Assembly: GCA_031835245.1 (NCBI GenBank) | Contig: JAVKOQ010000132.1 | Location: 86,366 to 150,365, forward strand | Length of the DNA stretch: 64,000 nucleotides | Source: Balamuthia mandrillaris | Lineage: Eukaryota; Discosea; Longamoebia; Balamuthiidae | Direction of reading: 5' to 3' | Shown here: in pieces, positions 56,717 to 64,000 of the stretch | Layout of the letters: the number at the start of each line of letters is the position of its first letter | How positions within the stretch are numbered: position 1 is the first letter of the stretch | Position numbers and translations under genes: made by a program | Notes under the pieces: generated by a model | Databases searched by the model: none | What the model saw: only the letters and a program-made list of their open reading frames with translations | What the model was told of the DNA's origin: nothing

Positions 56717-59700
56717 AAGAAAGAGAGAAAGAAAGAGAAACAAAGAAAAAGAAAAAGAGAGAGAAAGAAAGAGAAAATGTTAAAAGGAAAGTAAGTGGGA
56801 GGAGGTTGGTAGTGAGTGGTGAGTTGTTCCTTTCCTATGAAACAAACAAACAAACAAACAAACAAACAAACAAACAAACAAACAAATAAACAAACAACTT
56901 ACCAATCAGCCGCGAGTGGTGATATAGCATCCAGCTCAGGCAAGTCCTTTACATGCACAATAGCAGCTGCATTGTATAACGGGTCTGCTGGCATGTTTGC
57001 GGTAGCAGAGCTGCTGCTAGCTTTACTCTTGTTCTTGCTTTTGCTGCTGCTGCTGCTGTTGCTGCTTTTGCTTTTGCTTTTGCTTTGCCGTCGCTCAGGT
57101 TTCCTGGATTTTTCCAGTGTGATGTGCGGCCACACTCGCTCCAGTTGAGAACGAACCGGATGACGAATGCGTGTCTTCCAGAGCTTTCTATCCAAAGGAT
57201 CCAACTCTAGCGGAGTATTATGTTGTTGCGCTTCCTTCACCAAGCAGCGACGAACAGCAAGCATCAACCGCTTGACATCCTCCAAAGGTCCAGAAAGGTT
57301 GATGCTGGTAGAAATGCGCATGCCTTTCAAGGATTTCAGACTGGCAAAGTTCAACGCGTTCTCTGCCAAGGCTTCTTGCATCGTAAAGGGAGGACAATAA
57401 TGGGTTAGCTTCATACGGTATTGGAACAACTTTTCCTTGGCGGAATACTGCTTCTCTACCATTGCTTCCATTCGGGCTGCCTGCTCTAATTGCTGGCGGT
57501 CCAATGGGGGATGTAAGAAGGCTTCTGGATCTTCCTCCATCACTACTGCTTCTTGTTGTTGTTGTTGTTGTTGTTGTTGTTGCTCTTCACCTTCTTCCTC
57601 TTCTTCTTCCTCCTCCTCTTCTCCTCCTTCTGATATCATCTCTTGTTGCACTTTGGTTCGATGGCTGCTGGTTGTTGGCTTTGAGGGGATAGATGACATT
57701 AGGGCATCTGCCAAAGATGACTCGTTCAACCATTCTTGGCGCAGCGGTGGCAAACGGGTATTCTCCTCGTGTGTTGTGCTATCACTATGAGCAAGCACGC
57801 AAGGGGGCGAGTGAGTGAGTAAACAAGCAAAGGGAATATAGAGAGGCGGCAAGGATAACATGTCTTGCATTGCATGCAAGCAAGCAACCAAGCAAAAGAG
57901 AAGCAACATACTGGATAGTTTTGGCCCGTAATAACATAAAAAGTTTCTGCAGGCCAAGAGGGAGTTGTCTATATACTAACAACAGTTCTTCCCGGGTGAA
58001 GGAACCCTGAAAAATGCGTCCTTTGCGGTTGCGCCGTTCATCCGAGGAGGGCACCTCCTTCAGAATGCTATACACTGCAGCGTTAATGAGGTTACGGATC
58101 CAACTTCCAGTTGGTGTCTCATAAAACCTGCTGCTGCTGCTGCTGCTACTGCTAGATTGGGAGGAAGTAGCATCCAACGGTTGTTGTTGTTGTGATGAAT
58201 CCATCGGCGGCAAGACTTCTTTGCCACGATCAAGACCAAGAGCGGCTTGATGCAACACATCCCAATGACCTTTGCGAATGGATTGCGCCAGCCACTTCCA
58301 CCGTGGATTTTCCAGACCGTTGACGATCCAAGGTCCTTCAACGATGCTACCATGGCAGCGTAAGCCATTGGCCACGATATCACCCAATTCCTGGATGATT
58401 CCCTCGTTCTGGGCCTGCAGCCATCCAAAGTGAGCAAGAGAGAGTTAGTACTTTCCTTCCAACCACTAATTGAACAACCAAGCAACCAACCCAAACAAAC
58501 AAACAAACAAACAAACAAACAAACAAACAAACAAACAAACAAACAAACAAACAAACAAACAAATAGATAATGATAAACGGATGGACCTTTCGTCTACAAA
58601 ACCTCAGAAAGGTTTTGCTTTGCTCTGTATTTACTTCAGACGGAGGGCTGACCACCATGGGAATGTAATAATAAAACACCAACTGCTTCTGGATGGCTGG
58701 AGCCAAGGGGTGCAGTAGATGAAAGTCGGTTTTCGAAATGAGACCCCGGTTCTCTGCTGCCAGTTGGGAAATAACATCGATGGACATATGCTCCACCAGG
58801 GAGAGATCTTGTCGAAAAGCGTTGAGTGTAAAGGATTTCGCATGAGCTGCTGGCAAATCCTGTTTGGTGAGCACAAAATAGGGGAGCGTCTCCCGTGGAG
58901 GTAGGCTTTTCTTTGATTTGGCCTCATCGAAAATATGTTCTGCAGCAGCAAGTGCCACTTTCAAGGCCCTGTTACTTTGAATCTGATCCATTGCACTGAC
59001 AATGCAACACAACACATACACATAGCAGTAAGTTGAGAGGTAGTTAGGTCAGATAACCAAGGGCCAGCCAAATAAAACAAACAAACAAACAAATAAACAA
59101 ACAAACAAACAAATAAACAAACAAACAAAAAGAAGAACATACTCAGTTTTTGATAGTTGCACGGCATTGGCCAGTTTCAGCAACGTGTCTGCAAATGACC
59201 ATTCTCGGGGCTTCACTTTGGTGTTGGGATCTTCCACCATGGACACAATCTGATGCACTGGCAGTGATAGAAGATGAATAATATTAAAAAATCTACCGTA
59301 GATGGGCATGACGGGTGATAACCATGCGCCATTCTCGCCGGCGAGGTGATAGCACCGTACTACATCGCTAGCCGAACGATACATCACGTTAAGATCGCTG
59401 TCCGACAACTTTGCCGCCACCCTCTGCTGCTGAGGAGAAGAGGCAGCAACAGCTGATGAAGAGGCAGAGAAGGGGCTAGTCGGCGAGGCAGCTACAATGG
59501 CTGTGGTTCTCAGCGGAGTTGACGGAGGAGTGGAGAGAATGCTGCTGATGGTCCCACCAGAAGGCATGGAGCTCTCTTGCGATGATGAAGGTAGGCCAAG
59601 TGAAGCAGCAGCAGCAGGGGATAGCGATGCTGAACTTGCTGCCACCGCTGCTGCTGCATTGACTGCTGTTTGCTTTGCCTTTAGCAAGGCTTGCAGTGTG

Positions 59701-60343
59701 GCTAAGCGAGTGTTACCGCTCAAGACACCTATCCTGAGATGTACTCTCCAAGGGTCTGGTTGGTTGGGTGTTGGTTGGTTGATTGGTCGGCGGTAGGTAG
59801 AAAGAAAAACAAAGAGGCTCAGTTACACACAAGGAAACCAAAAAATAAAGCAAAAACCCCAACAGCAATAACCATAATAAATAACAATGATGGACAAAAG
59901 GAAAAGAGAAAAGAGAGATAAAGGGTTAAAAAGAACGCACGATTGCCGGGGTTAAATTTGCTGAGGATCTCAGCCTCGGCCTCTGGGCTACCAATAGCAG
60001 CCACTGGAAACATACAAGCCTTAAGTTACAATGCAAACCAACCAATGAAATGCTACAAAACAAACAAACAAACAAATAAACAAACAAACAAACAAACAAA
60101 CAAACAAACAAACAAACAAACAAACAAACAAAATAAAAACCCTAAAGTGCGGTGGTGGTGTAACCAACGGGTTAGTTGAATATAGTACCTTTGTTTAAAA
60201 TGAGTTCTGCCGAGGTCTGGGTGGCAGTAAACATGAGCTGACTAAGCTCAGCACGTTCACGGGCCAAAGCATCGCTGGGCTGGCTGCTCTCCTGGCTACT
60301 GCTCGCGATGCTGCCACTGCTGCTAGCGGGAATGCGACGTCGG
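55440..60343 (-). CDS. Large unrecognised Ser/Lys/Gln-rich protein, 5' end cut at telomeric repeats
   Basis: At least eight exons on the minus strand, approximately 60343-60190, 60003-59941, 59745-59145, 58995-58590, 58415-57915, 57785-56905, 56655-55627 and 55542-55440. The helical middle (RCYHLAGENGAWLSPVMPIY, SMVEDPNTKVKPREWSFADT, DFHLLHPLAPAIQKQLVFYY, GPWIVNGLENPRWKWLAQSI) looks like a folded domain I do not recognise. The C-terminal third has poly-Gly, a Lys/Gln repeat region (KEKEKQKQKQQQQKKK type) and Ser/Glu/Asp tracts, suggesting a nuclear protein. The first visible exon (RRRIPASSSGSIASSSQESS...) has no ATG upstream. It abuts CCTAACCCTAACCTAG, which is either a truncation point or a 3' splice site. 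The 3' end is uncertain between 55100 and 55440. Confidence 0.6.
55541..55566. repeat. TGCA tetranucleotide array
   Basis: About six self-complementary TGCA/GCAT units at the 5' edge of the last exon region of the minus-strand gene. Such arrays can form cruciforms. Confidence 0.85.
56838..56897 (-). repeat. Intronic TTTG array
   Basis: About 14 AAAC units on the plus strand (TTTG on sense), starting within a few bases of a splice donor of the 55-60 kb gene. Confidence 0.9.
58494..58562 (-). repeat. Intronic TTTG array
   Basis: About 17 perfect AAAC units on the plus strand (TTTG on sense) inside an intron of the 55-60 kb gene. Confidence 0.9.
59076..59130 (-). repeat. Intronic TTTG array
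   Basis: AAAC units with two AAAT variants on the plus strand, inside an intron of the 55-60 kb gene, close to its donor side. Confidence 0.9.
60058..60132 (-). repeat. Intronic TTTG array
   Basis: About 18 AAAC units on the plus strand in the first visible intron of the 55-60 kb gene. Confidence 0.9.
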
Positions 60344-60367
60344 CTAGGTTAGGGTTAGGGTTAGGGG
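60344..60367 (+). repeat. Interstitial telomeric tract, three TTAGGG units
   Basis: CTAGG followed by three exact TTAGGG units (60349-60366) and one G. The G-rich strand points right, so the chromosome interior would lie to the left and a former end to the right. Base composition changes here from near-even to strongly AT-rich. Confidence 0.95.
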
Positions 60368-60638
60368 CGAGTACTCTTAAACCTAAGCTAGCCTCTCCTT
60401 GTAACTTAAAGAAATATCATAAAAAACTAAGTCTAAAATAGATACACTTATATTGTGATGAAATTTTTTTTAATCTTTTCTAAAGTTGTAAATATCAATA
60501 AAAAGGCAGTTTTGTTAAAATATTTTTATAATACTAAGAAAAAAATGTTGAAGATAAAGAAATAACAACAACATAAAAAAAAACTTAATATCATAAAAAC
60601 ATTTCAACATGAAAATAGAAAATAAAAAACAAACAAAA

Positions 60639-60899
60639 TCAAATATTAAAATGTTGACAAATAGCTTTTTCACTACCATACTTAAGCATTAAGTTTCTCC
60701 ATTTGTCTTTGCAGTCCACATTTGTCCTGAGTTGCTGAGGTAAAGTTGATGCAATCTCAACCCAAGTAGCTTTTTTATGAAGACGCAAATGAATCAACTC
60801 TTTTGTTTCTTCATCACTCCAAGGTTGATGTTGACGATGATTGGAAGTTTTGATGCGAGTTCTTGGAGTAGAAGTTTGAAGTTGAAAGGGTCCATTTTT
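60639..60899 (-). CDS. Telobox Myb/SANT DNA-binding domain, in frame after the recombinase
   Basis: 86 codons on the minus strand, directly following the TGA at 60900-60902 and in the same frame, ending at TGA 60639-60641. The domain reads PWSDEETKELIHLRLHKKAT, then WVEIASTLPQQLRTN and the telobox VDCKDKWRNLMLKYG (telobox at about 60690-60719). Plant TRB, animal TRF and yeast Tbf1/Taz1 teloboxes have VDLKDKWRN-type sequence in the recognition helix that reads TTAGGG, so the match is close (Cys for Leu). There is no own ATG before the domain, so it is most likely the C-terminus of the recombinase protein, or a relic of it. Confidence 0.75.
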   Translation of the reverse strand, partial: KNGPFQLQTSTPRTRIKTSNHRQHQPWSDEETKELIHLRLHKKATWVEIASTLPQQLRTNVDCKDKWRNLMLKYGSEKAICQHFNI

Positions 60900-63338
60900 T
60901 CATTTTTTGTAAGGTACTTGCTTCAAAGGTGAATGGTTTTGTAGATGAGGTAATGCAGGTTCTATGAATGCTTCCAAAAGCTCATCTAAAAGTTGAAAGT
61001 TGCCTGCCAACAAGCTTGCAATATGTCTTCTTCCAACAATCGTTTTGATGTGATTAAGTGGTGGTGATGCATCTTGAGAGTTATTTCTTTGCTTGAATGC
61101 TTCCATTTCCTGGCTCATCTCTTCTTCAACTTCATCTTCATGATTGTCTATCCATGCATGTAAGCACTTTTGCCATAAAGACTTGCATAATTTAGCATGA
61201 TCTGACTTGGATAAATCAGTTCTGCTTTGGAATCTAAAATAAATAAAAATTAATGAATAAAATGAGTGAGTTAAGCACAAGAAAAATAAACAAAATAAAC
61301 AAAATAATAATAATAATAAAGTAAAAAATACACCAACCTTTCCATAACTTTGTCATAAAAGGCTTCATAATTAGTTTGTAAAGACCACTTTGAAGTCAAA
61401 GGTTCTTTCAAATTATGAAATACTTCTTTGGTAACTAAAGTTGGATCCATCAAACTGGTTGAAGAGGCTTCACCTAATTGATTGTATGTGCAAAAGAAAA
61501 TAAAAAGTAAGATAAGTTTTTCTTTCTTTCTCAAATTAAAAAAAAAAGAAAAAATAAAATACCTGAGGAAGAAACTAATCTATTAGCAACCATGGATTTG
61601 ATAGCAGTGCTTTTCACATAACGTTGTTGAGAACGTCCATAAGGCTGCCAACCAGCAATAAAAGCTGTAGATTCCAGTACTGCATTTCTTTGTTGACTGT
61701 CATTCAAACCCTGCTTGATCAAAGCAGTGCAAATGAAACCAGCTCTCAAAGAATGGAAAGTAAAGAGGCCTGGAGGATAGTTGGCTTGGCTAGCACATTT
61801 CTTCAGTCTGGCATTCAAAGCATCAGGGCTCAGTCCCCACAAAGAAGTAGCTTGTTGTTGAGGAGAAAGATTCCAAGCAGAAAACTCTTCTAAGCATAAA
61901 GAATGAGTTTCTTGAAGATGAAGATTAAGCCAGTAGATGAAGTCAGCTGTGGGGTTGATGTGAGGAGGAGGATGAAGGTAGCCTTCCAAAGTAATCATGT
62001 GATTCCAATCTCCTGGTTTTCCTTTGGTAACTTGATGAAGAAGTGAAAAGAAGCAGAGACTGTGAGGATCAGAGGGATCTTGGATGATGAAGTTCTGAAA
62101 ATGTCCAAGAAGAATGTTGGAAGCTGTGATGGCTCTAGCTCCAGTGCTTACACTATGCAACCAACAACTGGCATCTCTTGCTTTTTTGCGTTTACCATCC
62201 GGAATCATCGTTATGATTTGAATCACATCATCCCTCAAACAAGCATCTCTCATTCTTCCTGATCTTGTACAAGATGGAGCACGTTGTTTGCACTTCTTTG
62301 CTGCCAAATTCACAGTATCTTGTATCTTTTGTGGTACTTGCTCTCCTCCTGTTTCTTCCATATGAATATGATACAAACTTGCCACAATAACATCTTTTGC
62401 TGAAGTCAAAGCATATCCAACAGTCATCACCAACCATTCCACAAATGCTCCAAGATGATGTTTATCTGCATCCAAAGGAAAAGGTTCAAGTTTCCACTTA
62501 TCACAAAATGCTGTCCAAATCAATCTGGCCCAGGCATGTTTTCGCAAAGTTGAATCACTCCATCATGAAGAAGTTGCACTCAAGTATTCCCATCTTTCTA
62601 ACATTAAAGAAGGAAGCATACGAATAGCTCGAGACACTCTTGCTGATGGGGTAGTGGTTGGTAATGCTTGTGATGATTGTTGTTGTGGTTGTACTTTCTC
62701 TTTTCTTTTTGTTTTTGTTGGTTCATTTTCTGCTTCACTTTCTGAAGAAGAAGAAGAAGAAGAAGAAGAACAATCTACCAAATCAATGAAAAGAGTAGAA
62801 GTTGTTGTTGGAGTTGTTGAAGTTGTAGTCAAGTCTATTAAAGAAGAAGAAAAAGAAGAAGAAGAAGAAGAAGAAAAATAAAAATCATCATTATTGGTCT
62901 CTCTTTCCTTCTCTTTTTCTTCTTCATCTGATGTTGCAAAAAAACTATCATTATCTTCTTCAAAATTAAAAGCATCATTGTCATCATAAAAAATGGGAAT
63001 GAATGAAGAAGAAGAAGAAGAAGAAGAAGAAGAAGAAGAAAAAAAAGAAGAAGATGATGATGATGATGATTTCAAGGTGGAAGTTGAAGTTGTAGAAGAA
63101 GTAGATGCAGATGATATTATCATTTTTTGTTTTTGTTGAGTGTGAAAGGATCTTTGAAGCAAGATAAAAATGAATAAGAAATAATAATTCAAAAAAAATT
63201 ACTTTTAAAATAAATAAACAAACCTTTTACATTTTTTGCTACAAAAAAGTTGATTTGATTGAGGACAAGGAATCAAATTCAAACAAAGTGAACAATGTAC
63301 TTTTTTTGAAGTTGAAGGTAGCATTGTTGTTGACATAA
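60900..63338 (-). CDS. Tyrosine recombinase with N-terminal zinc-finger motif
   Basis: Exons 63225-63338, 61563-63151, 61338-61473 and 60900-61233 join in phase. ATG 63336-63338 gives a short finger (CSLCLNLIPC and FCSKKCK), then Ser and acidic tracts. The core-binding part starts RKHAWARLIWTAFCDKW and includes AFVEWLVMTVGYALTSA. Catalytic marks in order are Arg in VSTGARAITASNILLGH, a likely Lys in VTKGKPGDW, the HxxR box in FHSLRAGF, Trp in AFIAGWQPYG and the nucleophile Tyr in RSQQRYVK. All key residues are therefore present. This fold cuts and rejoins DNA through a phosphotyrosine. After it comes a helical Glu-rich region (HEDEVEEEMSQEMEAFKQRN). An in-frame TGA at 62563-62565 separates the linker from the core-binding part, so the gene is damaged, or read through, or translation starts downstream. 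Confidence 0.75.
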
Positions 63339-64000
63339 AATATTGGTAGAAAATAAAAAAAAAATTCACTTAAAAAGACTTTGTAAAAGAAAAAACACAA
63401 TTAAAAAAATAAGAGGGGAAAAACAAGTGGAAAAAGTGTGAACTGTTTGTGAAAAAATAAAAAAATAAACTTTAATTGTAAAAAAAATGTTTGAGGAGTT
63501 AAATTTTGGATTTTTGTAGACATGTCGACAGAAAATAACCGAAAAACCATAATAGAAAGGCGCTATCGAAGGATGACTATTTAAAAGGGCGAAAAAAACA
63601 TTATATTTTTCGAAAGCTCCAGGGAAAAGAAGGGGAGATTAACCTAGGTCGTTCAATTGATTGATTGGCTTACGTTGTTACATATGAACCAATAATTGAA
63701 AGCATTTAGTACTGGTGAAAGAACAATGCTGGAAATTGTTGGGACAGGGGCACTGCCTTGCCATATCTTTCCGTTAAGACAAAATGGCTGCATGGGCCCA
63801 CCCGCTTCTCATTCCTGCATTCACTTGAAGAAGGAAATATCCGTTGAAATATTGCATTGAGATTGGGTTCCTTTGGAAAGGTTTGTTTGGTATAGAGAAG
63901 AGTAGTCACTTAGAAGGACAACCTGACTCTGGAGTGATTTTTTTTTGAAATTTTTTTTAAATATAGCAATTTTATCCAAGTTAAAAAAAAAAACAAATGA
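63339..64000. other. AT-rich upstream flank of the recombinase gene
   Basis: No coding region is supported, and a minus-strand frame at 63706-63909 lacks recognisable features. It carries TTTTTGTAGACATGTCGACA at 63511-63530, about 175-190 bases before the recombinase ATG, and a TTTAAAAG box near 63580. Confidence 0.45.
63511..63530. promoter_or_regulatory. TTTTTGTAGACATGTCGACA, composite upstream motif
   Basis: Joins the TTTTTGTAGACAT arm seen before Nup210 to the TGTCGACA palindrome seen before several host genes. Its placement upstream of the recombinase suggests a host-style promoter. Confidence 0.4.

Larger units (their letters stand above)
60639..63338 (-). mobile_element. Crypton-like tyrosine-recombinase element with a telobox Myb domain
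   Basis: One long minus-strand coding path in AT-rich DNA beside a telomeric tract. It comprises an N-terminal zinc-finger exon, a Ser-rich acidic linker, a tyrosine recombinase, a helical C-terminal region and a telobox Myb domain. Three introns inside the recombinase path and one after the first exon all join in phase. Two TGA codons lie in the common frame (62563-62565 and 60900-60902). No reverse transcriptase, capsid or transposase of another type is visible, so this is treated as a DNA element. No terminal repeats were recognised. The surrounding span, about 60368 to beyond 63500, shares its composition, and the right limit is not visible. It could alternatively be a domesticated host gene. 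Confidence 0.7.

Noticed and set aside
58460-58570. CRISPR-like array suggested by regular repeats
   Set aside because: It is a simple AAAC tetranucleotide array without spacers, in a eukaryotic intron.
60690-60850. Plant-type trihelix (GT) factor as the identity of the Myb domain
   Set aside because: The first helix is similar, but the short spacing and the VDCKDKWRN recognition helix fit telobox Myb proteins better.
60639-63338. DIRS-type retroelement as an alternative for the recombinase region
   Set aside because: No reverse transcriptase or RNase H is visible in the window and no inverted terminal repeats were found, so a Crypton-like DNA element fits better.

Overview
The window is nuclear DNA of an intron-rich unicellular eukaryote. 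Nearly all genes are split by short GT..AG introns, and the products are typical eukaryotic ones: eIF4G, SURF1, TTI1, Nup210, PARG, an SLC52 riboflavin transporter and an Edc1/PNRC-type decapping factor. Genes are packed tightly on both strands. The F-box protein built of NGCPWD repeats, the shikimate-pathway gene, the TTAGGG-type telomeric tract and the CT-rich introns would fit a free-living amoeba of the Acanthamoeba/Balamuthia kind. That placement is inference, not proof.

Layout. 0-7 kb: two inverted S28 serine-peptidase paralogues around a small unknown gene. 7-13 kb: SURF1 and eIF4G, convergent, with stop codons 37 bases apart. 13.7-21 kb: a probably mitochondrial TPR protein, an Edc1/PNRC-like decapping coactivator and an acidic leucine-rich-repeat protein. 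21.4-27.5 kb: a beta-strand-rich unknown protein, the riboflavin transporter and an F-box/NGCPWD-repeat gene with a one-base frame break. 27.8-32 kb: a Golgi-type sulfotransferase convergent with poly(ADP-ribose) glycohydrolase (stops 16 bases apart). 33-47 kb: TTI1, scraps of a Ty1/copia-like fossil, and the nucleoporin Nup210. 46.9-55 kb: a RING/coiled-coil protein, an intronless sirtuin-YEATS fusion, chorismate synthase and a C2/LRR protein. 55.4-60.3 kb: a large unrecognised Ser/Lys/Gln-rich gene whose 5' end stops at a short telomeric repeat tract.

The most unusual part is 60.3-63.4 kb. At three TTAGGG repeats the base composition turns sharply AT-rich. The AT-rich side carries a spliced gene for a tyrosine recombinase, with a small zinc-finger motif at its N-terminus and, in the same frame just past a TGA, a Myb domain with a telobox-like motif (VDCKDKWRNL). 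The telobox is the telomere-repeat-binding signature of TRF/TRB proteins. A recombinase joined to a telomere-reading domain and lying beside telomeric repeats suggests a telomere-targeted Crypton-like element, or a gene derived from one. I know of no described family with this design.

The second notable gene is the sirtuin-YEATS fusion: one chain that would remove acyl groups from lysine (SIRT6/7-like domain) and also read acyl-lysine (YEATS domain).

Non-coding structure also stands out. Introns across the window carry CT or TTC microsatellites almost always with pyrimidines on the sense strand. Introns of the 55-60 kb gene instead carry sense-strand TTTG arrays. A palindromic TGTCGACA motif recurs in intergenic regions upstream of genes.
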